DNA from: Thermoleophilaceae bacterium | Lineage (GTDB): Bacteria; Actinomycetota; Thermoleophilia; Solirubrobacterales; Thermoleophilaceae | Assembly: GCA_016929195.1 (NCBI GenBank) | Contig: JAFGJG010000087.1 | Span: forward strand, 1 to 38,744 | Direction of reading: 5' to 3' | DNA: 38,744 nt | Shown: positions 1 through 8,113 of the stretch, one piece after another | Position numbering within the stretch: position 1 is the stretch's first letter | Layout: each line of letters starts with the position of its first letter | Notes under the pieces: model-generated | What the model saw: the letters and a program-made list of their open reading frames with translations, nothing else | The model's database searches: none | What the model was told of the DNA's origin: nothing | Position numbers and translations under genes: made by a program

Positions 1-156
1 GCGACGCGGCGGGTCCACCGTGGGCTCGCCGTCGGCTCCGCGGACATCGCCACGAGGATCGCAAGCCGCGCGCCGCGACGGGTCCGTGGGGACTACTTAG
101 GCCGATGGGCGGACGGCCACGATGGCGAGCGCCCGCCGCCGTCGTAGGTTGGGCGC
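1..156. other. 5' flanking region of the CBS/hydrogenase operon
   Basis: This is the longest non-coding stretch in the window. It carries the promoter of the CBS gene at its 3' end (121-150). It also contains a GATGGG at 104-109 that repeats the promoter's -35-like element 17 bases upstream, and a GGGACT half-site at 88-93 followed by an imperfect partner. A minus-strand frame opens at ATG 47 and runs off the edge after about 15 codons; it is too short to call. Nothing else is recognisable. Confidence 0.5.
121..150 (+). promoter_or_regulatory. Promoter of CBS/hydrogenase operon
   Basis: GATGGC at 121-126, an 18-base spacer, and TAGGTT at 145-150. Exactly 6 bases then separate the -10-like hexamer from the ATG at 157, which predicts a leaderless transcript. 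The same two hexamers with the same spacings precede the paralogous CBS gene at 12360. The role of GATGGC as a -35 or activator site is inferred from recurrence only. Confidence 0.6.
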
Positions 157-606
157 ATGACCCCGAGCGGAACCTCACTCGATCCCCTTCACCACACCTT
201 CCAGGCCCCTGAGTTCGACAAGGCCACCGTCCTCGACGCAATGCGGCTCGGCGTGATCAGCTGCAGCGGCGACACGCCTCTGCGAGAGGCCGCGCGCATG
301 ATGTCCACCTATCGCATCCACTGCGTCGTGGTGTTCGACCTCGAGGGCGAGCGCCCATGGGGCGTCGTCTCGGACCTCGACCTCGCCGCGGCGGCGGGAA
401 CCGATCCGGACGAGCCCGTCAGGGCCATCGCGAGCACCGAGCTCGTGACGGTCACCGCCGGCGAGCCCCTGGCCCGGGCCGCGCAGCTCCTGGCCGAGCA
501 TCAGGTCAGCCACCTCGTGGTCGTGAAGGCCGAGGACGGCCATCCGATCGGCGTCCTGTCGACGCTGGACGTGGCCGGCGTGCTCGCCTGGGGCGGCTCG
601 GCGTAG
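157..606 (+). CDS. Tandem CBS-domain protein (Hrp1-like)
   Basis: A 149-residue soluble protein made almost entirely of two CBS motifs, roughly residues 22-80 and 87-146, with the typical endings GVVSDLDL and GVLSTLDV. CBS pairs usually bind adenine nucleotides and act as energy or ligand sensors. Two-CBS proteins of this size include mycobacterial Hrp1 (Rv2626c), one of the most strongly hypoxia-induced proteins. The ATG at 157 is chosen because a TAGGTT -10-like hexamer ends 6 bases before it and no ribosome-binding site is present, as expected for a leaderless gene. The hydrogenase beta subunit starts 10 bases after its stop, so it is likely the first gene of the hydrogenase operon. A paralogue lies at 12360-12800. 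The ligand cannot be read from the sequence. Confidence 0.9.
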   Translation: MTPSGTSLDPLHHTFQAPEFDKATVLDAMRLGVISCSGDTPLREAARMMSTYRIHCVVVFDLEGERPWGVVSDLDLAAAAGTDPDEPVRAIASTELVTVTAGEPLARAAQLLAEHQVSHLVVVKAEDGHPIGVLSTLDVAGVLAWGGSA

Positions 607-616
607 CCTCCGCAGC

Positions 617-1759
617 GTGAGCGCCGCGGTCACGTTCGAGCTCGACGTCCTCGACGACCTGCTCGCGGCTCTGTCCGAGCGCGGCCACACGCTGATCGGA
701 CCGACCGTCCGTCAGGGCGCCGTCGTCTACGGCGAGATCGGCTCGGCCGCCGATCTTCCGCGCGGCGTGACCGACGAGCAGGAGCCGGGCCGCTACCGGC
801 TGGGCGCCGATGGCGGCGCCGCGCTGTTCGCGCACAACGTCGGGCCGAGCTCCTGGAAGAGTCACCTCTTCCCGCCGAGTCTGCGGCTGTGGAGCAGCCG
901 CCGCGACGGGCAGGGCGAGCTCCGGGTCGAGGAGGAGCCGCTCGACGAGCGGCGGCTCGCGTTCATCGGCGTCCGGGCCTGTGACCTCCAGGCGATCCTC
1001 GTCCAGGACCGCACCTTCCTCGACGGCGCCCACCGGGACCGCGACTACGAGGCGCGCCGCCGCGGCTGCTTCATCGTCGCGGTCAACTGCGAGCGGTCCG
1101 CATCCACCTGCTTCTGCGTCTCCATGGGCACCGGCCCGCGGGCGGAGGCCGGCTTCGACGTGGCGCTCACGGAGATCGTGGACGCGGGCGGCCATCGCTT
1201 CCTGGCCGAGCCCGGCAGCGAGCGCGGGGCGGACCTGCTCGGCGCCCTGTCAACGCGGCCGGCGGACGGCGCGGACGAGCGCGCGGCGGAGGCGGCGACG
1301 GAGCGCGCCGCGGCCGGCCAGGACCGGGCGCTCGACACCGACGGCATCAAGGAGCTCCTGTACGCGAACCTCGAGCATCCGCGCTGGGACGAGGTGGCGG
1401 ACCGCTGCCTGTCGTGCGGCAACTGCACGCAGGTGTGCCCGACCTGCTTCTGCACGACCGTGGACGACGTGACCGACCTCACCGGAAGCGAGGCGGAGCA
1501 CGTGCGCCGCTGGGACTCCTGCTTCTCGCTCGAGCACTCGTACATCCACGGCGGCAGCGTGCGCGCGAGCGTGCGCTCGCGCTACAGGCAGTGGATGACC
1601 CACAAGCTCGCGACCTGGATCGACCAGTTCGGCACGTCCGGCTGCGTCGGCTGCGGGCGCTGCATCACCTGGTGCCCGGTGGGCATCGACATCACCGAGG
1701 AGGCCGCGGCCATACGCGCCACGGACCTCCGCGAGGGGCTCGAGCATGCGGACGCTTGA
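617..1759 (+). CDS. [NiFe] hydrogenase beta subunit, 4Fe-4S ferredoxin-like
   Basis: A 380-residue protein of the HydB/HyhB (sulfhydrogenase beta) family, which carries electrons between the hydrogenase small subunit and the flavin subunit. Two ferredoxin-type cysteine clusters are visible near residues 262-276 ([14 protein letters not shown]) and 341-353 ([13 protein letters not shown]). Further cysteines lie in the middle region ([14 protein letters not shown]), as in this family. Start is GTG 617, ten bases after the CBS gene. The 3' end overlaps the next gene by 14 bases. Together with the gamma, small and large subunits that follow, it defines a four-subunit cytosolic NAD(P)-linked enzyme of group 3b type. 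Mycobacterium smegmatis has such an enzyme (Hyh), which is induced under hypoxia and regulated by DosR. The family call is firm; the subgroup is inferred from gene composition. Confidence 0.92.
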   Translation: MSAAVTFELDVLDDLLAALSERGHTLIGPTVRQGAVVYGEIGSAADLPRGVTDEQEPGRYRLGADGGAALFAHNVGPSSWKSHLFPPSLRLWSSRRDGQGELRVEEEPLDERRLAFIGVRACDLQAILVQDRTFLDGAHRDRDYEARRRGCFIVAVNCERSASTCFCVSMGTGPRAEAGFDVALTEIVDAGGHRFLAEPGSERGADLLGALSTRPADGADERAAEAATERAAAGQDRALDTDGIKELLYANLEHPRWDEVADRCLSCGNCTQVCPTCFCTTVDDVTDLTGSEAEHVRRWDSCFSLEHSYIHGGSVRASVRSRYRQWMTHKLATWIDQFGTSGCVGCGRCITWCPVGIDITEEAAAIRATDLREGLEHADA

Positions 1760-2213
1760 GGACCTGCTCGCCGAGGTCGAGGCGTTCGAAGGCATGGCCC
1801 CCGAGCACCTGCGCCTGATCGCCGGGTGCGCGCGCAACGTCGTCTTCGGCGACGGCGAGTGGCTCATGCGCGAGGGCGACGCGGCAGACACCTTCTTCGT
1901 GATCCGGACGGGCGCCGTGGCCGTGTCCACGCACGTGCCGCAGCACGGCGCGCTTCTGATCGAGACGCTCCATCAGCACGACCTGGTGGGCTGGTCGTGG
2001 CTGATCCCGCCGCACCGCGTGAACTTCGACGTGATCTCGAACGGGACGACGCACGCGATCGCCTTCGACGGGGCGTGCCTGCGCGGCAAGTGCGAGCAGG
2101 ACCCGGTCCTCGGGTACGACCTGCTCCGCCGGTTCTCCGCGGTCCTGGTCGAGCGCCTCCAGCGCACGCGGCTGCGCCTCATCGACGTCTACGGCCATGT
2201 GCCCGGCCGCTGA
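1746..2213 (+). CDS. Stand-alone cyclic-nucleotide-binding (Crp-like) protein
   Basis: A 155-residue protein consisting of a single cNMP-binding beta-roll (about residues 12-125; [17 protein letters not shown] is the conserved early strand-turn) and a short C-terminal helix. It lacks the helix-turn-helix of Crp/Fnr regulators, so it is unlikely to bind DNA. It is nested inside the hydrogenase operon, overlapping the beta subunit by 14 bases and the gamma subunit by 17 bases, which implies translational coupling and a job tied to the enzyme complex. The arginine that normally contacts the cyclic nucleotide phosphate (in the PRSA-type motif) is not obvious: the corresponding stretch reads [14 protein letters not shown]. 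The ligand may therefore differ, or binding may be lost. An allosteric or assembly role is inference. Confidence 0.85.
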   Translation: MRTLEDLLAEVEAFEGMAPEHLRLIAGCARNVVFGDGEWLMREGDAADTFFVIRTGAVAVSTHVPQHGALLIETLHQHDLVGWSWLIPPHRVNFDVISNGTTHAIAFDGACLRGKCEQDPVLGYDLLRRFSAVLVERLQRTRLRLIDVYGHVPGR

Positions 2214-3045
2214 GGCCGTGGCGGGCGGCCTGGCGCCGCTTCCCTACCGGCTGACGGGCAAGCGTCAGGAGACCGCCGACACCTGGACGCTCGAGCTGGA
2301 GCCCGCCCGCGCGGAGCGCATGGCTCCGTTCGAGCCGGGCCAGTTCGCGATGCTGTACGCGTTCGGCGCCGGCGAGGCGCCGATCTCCGTGGGCGCGAGC
2401 GACGGGGCCTCCGGCCGGATGGTCCACACCATCCGTGCGGTGGGGGCGGTCACGGAGGCGCTCTGCGCCACCGCGACCGGCCAGGAGATCGGCGCGCGCG
2501 GCCCGTTCGGCGCGGCCTGGCCGCTCGCGGACGCCGAGGGGGCGGACGTGGTCGTCGTGGCCGGCGGGCTCGGCCTGCCGCCGGTGCGCCCGGTCCTGGA
2601 GCGGGTGCTCGCCGAGCGCGAGCGCTTCGGCACGCTGTCGCTGCTCTACGGAGGCCGCTCGCCCGACGACCTGCTCTACCGCGACGCGCTCGAGGAGTGG
2701 GGCGCGCGCCCGGACATGGACGTCGAGGTGACCGTGGACAGCGCCGGTGCCGACTGGCGCGGGCGCGTGGGCGTCGTGACGACGCTCATCCCGCGCGCCC
2801 GCTTCGACCCGGGCCGGGCGGTTGCGATGGTCGTCGGCCCGGAGGTCATGATGCGCTTCACCGTGGCGGCATTGCGTGAGCGCGGAGTACCGGCGGAGCG
2901 GATCCACGTGTCGCTCGAGCGCAGCATGAAATGCGCGGTCGGCGTGTGCGGGCACTGCATGCTCGGCCCGGAGTTCGTCTGCAAGGACGGCCCGGTGTTC
3001 CCCTACACGCGCGTGGAGCGCTGGCTGGGGGTGCCGGCGCTGTGA
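2197..3045 (+). CDS. Hydrogenase gamma subunit, FAD/NAD(P)-binding with 2Fe-2S
   Basis: A 282-residue ferredoxin-NADP reductase-like protein. It has an N-terminal FAD-binding barrel ([13 protein letters not shown] near residues 45-58), an NAD(P)-binding domain ([17 protein letters not shown]), and a C-terminal 2Fe-2S cluster motif with spaced cysteines at about residues 246-262 ([17 protein letters not shown]). This subunit exchanges electrons with NAD(P)H in group 3b hydrogenases (HydG/HyhG). The ATG at 2197 overlaps the cNMP-binding gene by 17 bases; GTG 2218, just after that gene's stop, is an alternative start that loses only seven residues. Its stop overlaps the GTG of the small subunit. 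Note that this HydG is the sulfhydrogenase gamma subunit, not the [FeFe] maturase of the same name. Confidence 0.92.
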   Translation: MCPAAEAVAGGLAPLPYRLTGKRQETADTWTLELEPARAERMAPFEPGQFAMLYAFGAGEAPISVGASDGASGRMVHTIRAVGAVTEALCATATGQEIGARGPFGAAWPLADAEGADVVVVAGGLGLPPVRPVLERVLAERERFGTLSLLYGGRSPDDLLYRDALEEWGARPDMDVEVTVDSAGADWRGRVGVVTTLIPRARFDPGRAVAMVVGPEVMMRFTVAALRERGVPAERIHVSLERSMKCAVGVCGHCMLGPEFVCKDGPVFPYTRVERWLGVPAL

Positions 3046-3815
3046 CGCCGCGGCCACGGCTCGCGGTCTGGAAGCTCGCGTCCTGCGACGGCTGCCAGCT
3101 CAGCCTGCTCGATTTGGAGGACGAGATCCTCACGCTCGCCGGCGAGGTCGAGCTGGCCTACTTCCTCGAGGCGAGCAGCGACGCCCGCGAGGGCCCGTAC
3201 GACCTGTCGATCGTGGAGGGCTCGATCACGACGGCGGCCGACGCCGAGCGCATCCGGCGCGTGCGCGCGGCCTCGCGGCGGCTGGTCACGATCGGCGCCT
3301 GCGCTACCGCGGGCGGGATCCAGGCGCTGAGGAACTTCGCCGACGTGGAGGACTTCATGTCGGTGGTCTACGCGTCGCCGGAGTACGTGTCCACGCTCGC
3401 CACGTCCACGCCCGTGTCCGAGCACGTGAAGGTGGACTACGAGCTGCACGGCTGCCCGATCGACAGGCGCCAGCTGCTCGAGGTGATCAGCGCCTTTCTG
3501 AACGAGCGCCGGCCGGCGATCCCGTCGCATAGCGTCTGCATGGAGTGCAAGCGGCGCGGCAATGTCTGCGTGATGGTCGCGCACGGGACCGCCTGCCTGG
3601 GCCCGGTCACCCACGCCGGCTGCGGCGCGCTCTGCCCATCCTACGATCGCGGCTGCTACGGCTGCTTCGGCCCGATGGAGGATCCTCAGCCGGACTCGCT
3701 CAGCCGCTGGATGGGGGCGCACGGCGCCGGCGAGCTGGATCTCGTGCGGGCCTACCGGACCTACAACGCGGGCGCGCCGGCGTTCCGCGAGGAGAGCATC
3801 GCGCATGAGCGCTGA
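3042..3815 (+). CDS. [NiFe] hydrogenase small subunit
   Basis: A 257-residue small (delta) subunit, short and without a Tat signal, as expected for cytosolic group 3 enzymes. C15 and C18 (SCDGCQLS) begin the proximal 4Fe-4S site, followed by GACATAGG and [13 protein letters not shown] cysteine-rich C-terminal region ([28 protein letters not shown]) provides ligands for the medial and distal clusters. The reading frame stays open upstream of 3042, but the conserved family N-terminus begins here, and GTG 3042 forms a GTGA overlap with the stop of the gamma subunit, so 3042 is the preferred start. Its 3' end overlaps the large subunit by 11 bases. It passes electrons from the NiFe site to the beta/gamma module. 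Confidence 0.93.
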   Translation: MTPRPRLAVWKLASCDGCQLSLLDLEDEILTLAGEVELAYFLEASSDAREGPYDLSIVEGSITTAADAERIRRVRAASRRLVTIGACATAGGIQALRNFADVEDFMSVVYASPEYVSTLATSTPVSEHVKVDYELHGCPIDRRQLLEVISAFLNERRPAIPSHSVCMECKRRGNVCVMVAHGTACLGPVTHAGCGALCPSYDRGCYGCFGPMEDPQPDSLSRWMGAHGAGELDLVRAYRTYNAGAPAFREESIAHER

Positions 3816-5100
3816 GCGGCGGACCCTGCTCACGGAGGCGCTCGCCCGGGTCGAGGGGGAGGGCGCGATGTACGTGCGCATCGCGGGGACGGACGTCGAG
3901 GAGGTCCAGCTCCGCATCTACGAGCCGCCCCGGTTCTTCGAGGCGCTGCTTCGCGGCCGGGCCTACACCGAGGTCTCCGACATCACGGCGCGGATCTGCG
4001 GCATCTGCCCGGTCGCCTACCAGCTGAGCGCCTGCGCGGCGATCGAGGACGCCTGCGGCGCCGAGGTCACGGAGCCGATCGCGCGGCTGCGGCGGCTCAT
4101 CTACACCGGCGAGTGGATCGAGAGCCACGGCCTGCACGTGGCGATGCTGCACGCGCCGGACTTCCTCGGGTACGACAGCGCGATCGCGCTGTCGCGCGAC
4201 CATCCGGGGATCGTCGAGCGCGGCCTGCGCGTCAAGAAGGCGGGCAACGCGATCGTGGACCTCGTCGGCGGCAGGGCCATCCATCCGGTCAACGTGCGCG
4301 TCGGGGGCTTCCACCGCGCGCCCACGAGACGCGAGCTCGAGCCGCTCGCCGAGCAGCTGAAGGTGGCGCGCGACGAGGCGCTCGAGGCGGTCCGCTGGGC
4401 CGGTGCGCTCGACTTCCCGGACCATGAGGAGGACTACCGGCTCGTCGCGCTCACGCAGCCGGACGAGTACGCGATCGAGGCCGGGCGGCTGGCGTCGAGC
4501 GACGGCCTCGACCTCGGGCCCGCCGAGTACGAGGAGCACTTCTTCGAGGAGCAGGTGCCGCATTCGAACGCCCTTCACTCGCGCCTGCGCGACGGTGGCT
4601 CCTACCTCTGCGGGCCGCTGGCGCGGTATGGGCTCTCTTCGGGCAAGCTCTCGCCGCTCGCACGCGAGGCCGCGGCGGACGCCGGCCTCGGCCCCGTCTG
4701 CCTGAACCCGTTCCAGAGCATCGTGGTCCGCTCGGTTGAGATCCTGTTCGCCCTGGACGAGGCGATCCGCCTGATCGAAACGTACGACGAGCCCGACCGC
4801 CCGGCCGTCGAGGTCGAGCCGCGGGCGGCGTCCGGGCAGGGCTGGACCGAGGCGCCGCGCGGGCTTCTCTACCACCGCTACCGGCTCGCGGCGGACGGGA
4901 CCGTCGAGGAGGCGAAGATAGTGCCCCCCACCTCCCAGAACCAGCTGCGCATCGAGGAGGATCTGCGCGCGGTCGTCGCGGCGAACATCGCGCTCGGCGA
5001 CGACGCGCTGCGGCTCCGCTGCGAGCAGGCGATCCGAAACCACGACCCCTGCATCTCCTGCTCCACGCACTTCCTGAAGCTCGAGGTGGACCGGCGCTGA
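3805..5100 (+). CDS. [NiFe] hydrogenase large (catalytic) subunit
   Basis: A 431-residue catalytic subunit that carries the NiFe(CN)2CO centre. The N-terminal L1 motif [11 protein letters not shown] supplies C65 and C68. The C-terminal L2 motif DPCISCSTH supplies C416 and C419, with H422 as the conserved cleavage residue. The nine residues after it (FLKLEVDRR) are the peptide removed by the maturation endopeptidase, whose gene follows directly. All four nickel-ligand cysteines are therefore intact and the enzyme should be functional. Length and motifs fit group 3b, normally a bidirectional NADP-linked enzyme; direction in vivo cannot be read from sequence. No hypABCDEF genes lie in the window, so metallocentre assembly must be encoded elsewhere. 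Confidence 0.95.
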   Translation: MSAERRTLLTEALARVEGEGAMYVRIAGTDVEEVQLRIYEPPRFFEALLRGRAYTEVSDITARICGICPVAYQLSACAAIEDACGAEVTEPIARLRRLIYTGEWIESHGLHVAMLHAPDFLGYDSAIALSRDHPGIVERGLRVKKAGNAIVDLVGGRAIHPVNVRVGGFHRAPTRRELEPLAEQLKVARDEALEAVRWAGALDFPDHEEDYRLVALTQPDEYAIEAGRLASSDGLDLGPAEYEEHFFEEQVPHSNALHSRLRDGGSYLCGPLARYGLSSGKLSPLAREAAADAGLGPVCLNPFQSIVVRSVEILFALDEAIRLIETYDEPDRPAVEVEPRAASGQGWTEAPRGLLYHRYRLAADGTVEEAKIVPPTSQNQLRIEEDLRAVVAANIALGDDALRLRCEQAIRNHDPCISCSTHFLKLEVDRR

Positions 5101-5108
5101 CGGCGCTC

Positions 5109-5537
5109 GTGCTCGGGATCGGCAATCCCTGGCGCGGCGACGACGCGGCGGGCCTCGAGGTGGCGCGGCGGCTGCGCGAAGCCGGCCTGCGGGCGCTAGA
5201 GCGCGAGGGCGAGCCGTCCACGCTGCTCGACGCCTGGGAGGGCGAGCGCGAGGTGATCCTCGTGGACGCGGTGAGCTCGGGCTGCGAGCCGGGAACCGTC
5301 CACCGCCTGGACGCGGCCGCAGCGCCGCTGCCTGCGGAGCTGTTCGCGGTCTCGACCCATCACCTGAGCGTGGCCGACGCTGTGGAGCTCGCGCGCTCGC
5401 TGGGCAGGCTGCCCGAGCGGCTCGAGCTGTACGGGATCGAGGGCGCCGCATTCGACGCCGGGGGCGGCATGACGCCGGCGGTGGCGGAGGCCGTGGAGGC
5501 GGTCGCCGCCGAGCTCAGGGCCCGGCTGTCGGCCTAG
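5109..5537 (+). CDS. Hydrogenase maturation endopeptidase (HyaD/HycI family)
   Basis: A 142-residue protease that removes the C-terminal peptide of the large subunit once nickel is inserted. Family signatures are GIGNPWRGDDAAG at the N-terminus, VDAVSSG in the middle and STHHLS; the acidic residue in GDD, the Asp of VDA and the His of THH match the nickel-sensing ligands of the family. Starting at GTG 5109 clips the first beta strand. Homologues usually have three to four residues before LGIGNP, so CTG 5097 (reading [10 protein letters not shown] and overlapping the large-subunit stop) is a credible alternative start. It is the last gene of the hydrogenase operon. Its TAG stop is shared with the convergent K+ channel gene through a CTAG tetranucleotide at 5534-5537. 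Confidence 0.88.
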   Translation: MLGIGNPWRGDDAAGLEVARRLREAGLRALEREGEPSTLLDAWEGEREVILVDAVSSGCEPGTVHRLDAAAAPLPAELFAVSTHHLSVADAVELARSLGRLPERLELYGIEGAAFDAGGGMTPAVAEAVEAVAAELRARLSA

Positions 5538-6421
5538 CCCCGCAGCTGGTCGCGGGCGTAGTGGCGGAGGAGCTCCGCCGTCGAGTCGCCGCGCGCGCCG
5601 TGGAAGCCGCTCGAGGTGGTGGCGGCAAGGTCGCCGAGCGCCTCCCCGAGCAGCCGCGCCCTCAGCCGCACCGGCTCCGGGCGGCCCTGCGCGCTGCCGC
5701 GCTCGGCCAGGTCCAGCAGGTGCGGCGCGGCGGCCGCCAGCGAGAAGCGCTCGTCGGCCTCGACGAAGTAGTAGGTGATCGGGAAGTTCACGAAGTCGCG
5801 CTCGACCGCCACGAGCCGCGAGGTCAGCTCCGCGAAGACGCGCTCGGCGACCGCCGGGTCGAGCTCGACCACGCTCGCTCCGGTCTCCTCCTGCTGCCGC
5901 CGCAGAAGGCTGACCTCGTAGGCGAGCGAGCGGCGCCGCGAGAGGACTGGGTAGGTCAGCAGCAGCCACGAGACGCTCGCGCTCAGGAGGCCGAAGCCGA
6001 GCAGCGCCTCCAGCGGGTTCACGAGCCGCAGCCAGGCGGCCTCCGGCGTCACGTCGCCGAAGCCCAGCGTGGTGAGCGTGACCAGGGAGATGTTCAGGGC
6101 GTCCACGAGGTCGCCCCCGCCGGCGCGGCCGGCCACGCGGAAGCCGTCGTCCACGTGCGGCAGGTAGACGAGCGCCCAGCCCGTCACGAGCAGGAGCGCC
6201 CACGTGGCGATCACGGCGATCATCGCGAGCGGCCCGGCCAGCGCGAGCGCGCCCGGCCTGCCGCGCGCCGGGCGGCGGACCATCAGCCAGACCGCCCTGC
6301 TGACGGTCCTTCCGATACGCGCGCGCCCCTCCGGGTGGAACAGCGAGTCGAAGATGTCCCGGCAGGCGACGCCGATGGCGCCGAGGCCCACCACGGTCGC
6401 GAGCACACCCGCGGCGGTCAC
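5534..6421 (-). CDS. Two-TM potassium channel-like protein
   Basis: A 295-residue membrane protein of the Ion_trans_2 type. A short N-terminal hydrophobic stretch (residues 4-20) is followed by a TM helix (about 60-88), a pore loop with the filter TLGFGD at 118-123 (TLTTLGFGDVTP), and a second pore helix (about 137-160). The cytoplasmic C-terminal half is helical with no recognised RCK/TrkA domain. GFG is a permitted K+ filter variant. GTG 6421 overlaps the stop of the fused kinase (GTGA), so the two genes are co-transcribed. The 3' end shares CTAG with the hydrogenase protease gene. It probably sets membrane potential or K+ flux under stress; gating is unknown. Confidence 0.85.
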   Translation of the reverse strand: MTAAGVLATVVGLGAIGVACRDIFDSLFHPEGRARIGRTVSRAVWLMVRRPARGRPGALALAGPLAMIAVIATWALLLVTGWALVYLPHVDDGFRVAGRAGGGDLVDALNISLVTLTTLGFGDVTPEAAWLRLVNPLEALLGFGLLSASVSWLLLTYPVLSRRRSLAYEVSLLRRQQEETGASVVELDPAVAERVFAELTSRLVAVERDFVNFPITYYFVEADERFSLAAAAPHLLDLAERGSAQGRPEPVRLRARLLGEALGDLAATTSSGFHGARGDSTAELLRHYARDQLRG

Positions 6422-7989
6422 CGGCCCGCCTCCCGCGCCAGGCGCGCGTCGAGGGCGGCGAGCAGGTCGTCGGCGACGGCGGCGAGCTCCCGGTCGGCTC
6501 TGAGCAGGACGTGCCGGGCGGGGCTCACCTCGTCCAGGGGCTCGAACTCGCGCGCCTGCCGGCCGGCGATCGCGGCGGTGGCGTCCGAGACGCGCTCCGG
6601 CTCGAGCTCACGCGCCTCGGCCCGCTCGGCCACGACCTCGGCCGGGGCACGGCACTCGGCGAACACGGGTGCGGGCGCGCCCGGGCCGTATCCGCGCGCG
6701 AAGGCGTCGCGGTGGGCGCGCAAGCGGAAGGTTGCGTCCACGATCGCGCCGCCGGGCGCGCGCCGCGCGCGGACGCCGATCTCCTCGTAGGTCCGGAGGC
6801 TGGCCGCCTCGCCGTACGCGGAGGCGGGCGCGCGCTCCGAGGCCGGCACCCCGAGGAGCTCCTTCCGCACCAGGTCCGAGTTGAGGTGCGTCAGGCCCGA
6901 CTGATCCGACAGCGCCTCGGCCAGCGACGTCTTGCCCGTGGCGGCCGCCCCGCAGACGACGATCACGAGCGGCCGCCGGGCCCGCCACGCGAGCCGCTCG
7001 CCCAGTGCCCCCAGGGCGCGGGCGTGCTCCAGCCTGCGCGCGCGCCCCGGCCCGCCCGGGAGCTCGGCCGCCCGCAGGCACGCGACCTTGGCGCGGACCC
7101 AGGCGCGGTAGGCGGCGTAGAAGGACAGGAGCTCGTCGCCCCCGGCGTCACCGCCCGCACGGGTGTACTCGTCCACGAGCGCGGCTCCGAGGTCGTCGCG
7201 GCCGGCCTCGGACAGCTCCATGACGAGGAAGGCGATGTCGGCCGCCACGTCGATGCGGCGGAGCGCGGGGTCGAACTCGACCGGGTCGAAGACGCTCACG
7301 CCGCCGTCCTCCACGAGCACGTGCTCCAGCCGCAGATCGCCGTGGCAGTCGCGCACGAGCCCGGCACCCGCCCGCGCCGCGAGCAGCCCCCTGCGCCCGC
7401 TCAGGTAGCTGAGCGCGAAGCGGTGGGCGGCCGCCAGGCGGAGCGGCCCGACCGTCTCGGCCTCCTCGAGCAGGGTCGTGAAGTTGCCGATCACCTCCGC
7501 GGCCGCCTCGGAGGGCCCGAAGCTGCCCGGGGCCGGCTCGGCCTCGGCGTGGAACCGCGCCAGCCGCCGTCCCAGGGCGCGCACGACGTCCTCCGTCGCA
7601 CCGCCGGCGGCGAGCAGAGCCGCGAGCGTGCGCTCCTCGTCGAACCGCGCCATCTCCACGACGTGCTCGACCGCGCCGGGCGCGCCGGGGCTGCCGAGCG
7701 AGTAACCGTCAGGCGTCTCCACGACGGCGTGCAGGCCGCGGTAGAGGTCCGGGGCGAGCCGCCGGCCGAGGCGGATCTCCTCCTCCGCCATCGCGCGGCG
7801 CCGCTGGGGAGTGCCGTAGTCGAGGAACGGGAAGACCACGGCCTTGCGCAGCTTGAACGCCCGCTCGCCGGCGAGGAACACCCACGAGATATGCGTCTCC
7901 CGCACCTCGACCGTCGCGGGCGGATCGGGGTAGAAGGCCGGATCGGCCAGCGCCGCGGCTATCGGTTCCTGGGCTGGGTGGTCGGCCAT
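6418..7989 (-). CDS. Fused APH-like and P-loop kinase (Rv2004c-like)
   Basis: A 523-residue two-domain protein. The N-terminal half (about 20-330) resembles aminoglycoside phosphotransferase-type kinases of COG2187, with a catalytic-loop motif CHGDLRLEHVLV followed by FDPVEFD as the metal-binding segment. The C-terminal part (about 340-510) is a COG0645-type P-loop kinase with GAAATGKTS near residue 345 and NSDLVRKE. The same two-domain layout occurs in Mycobacterium tuberculosis Rv2004c, a DosR-regulon member of unknown substrate. The frame is open far upstream, but ATG 7989 (MADHPAQEP) is chosen as it begins just before the conserved region. It is the first gene of a two-gene unit with the K+ channel. 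The substrate is unknown; antibiotic resistance is not implied. Confidence 0.85.
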   Translation of the reverse strand: MADHPAQEPIAAALADPAFYPDPPATVEVRETHISWVFLAGERAFKLRKAVVFPFLDYGTPQRRRAMAEEEIRLGRRLAPDLYRGLHAVVETPDGYSLGSPGAPGAVEHVVEMARFDEERTLAALLAAGGATEDVVRALGRRLARFHAEAEPAPGSFGPSEAAAEVIGNFTTLLEEAETVGPLRLAAAHRFALSYLSGRRGLLAARAGAGLVRDCHGDLRLEHVLVEDGGVSVFDPVEFDPALRRIDVAADIAFLVMELSEAGRDDLGAALVDEYTRAGGDAGGDELLSFYAAYRAWVRAKVACLRAAELPGGPGRARRLEHARALGALGERLAWRARRPLVIVVCGAAATGKTSLAEALSDQSGLTHLNSDLVRKELLGVPASERAPASAYGEAASLRTYEEIGVRARRAPGGAIVDATFRLRAHRDAFARGYGPGAPAPVFAECRAPAEVVAERAEARELEPERVSDATAAIAGRQAREFEPLDEVSPARHVLLRADRELAAVADDLLAALDARLAREAGR

Positions 7990-8113
7990 CGATTGCGGGA
8001 AACCCACGAGCGTGAGGGGGAGCCGGCGCGGATGCGCCGCGCGCGGGCGCGGGCGATGCTCCGGGCATGGCAGCTTCGCGCATCCGCAGCGGCTGCGCTT
8101 CCGGGGGCTGAAC
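7990..8113. promoter_or_regulatory. Divergent intergenic region, kinase / WS-DGAT
   Basis: A 124-base divergent spacer that must hold promoters for both flanking units. No clear -10 hexamer lies within 8 bases of either start, unlike most other starts in the window. GATGCT at 8055-8060 on the plus strand and GATGCG on the minus strand (8084-8079) face each other, forming a GATGC/GCATC inverted repeat. Whether this is an operator is not known. Confidence 0.3.

Noticed and set aside
1-47. A minus-strand frame starting at ATG 47 and leaving the window
   Set aside because: About 15 codons, no ribosome-binding site and no -10 hexamer at the leaderless distance; too little to call a divergent gene.
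8055-8084. Facing GATGC/GCATC elements in the kinase/WS-DGAT spacer as two GATGSS promoters
   Set aside because: No -10-like hexamer stands 18 bases downstream on either strand, so they were not counted as instances of the promoter layout.
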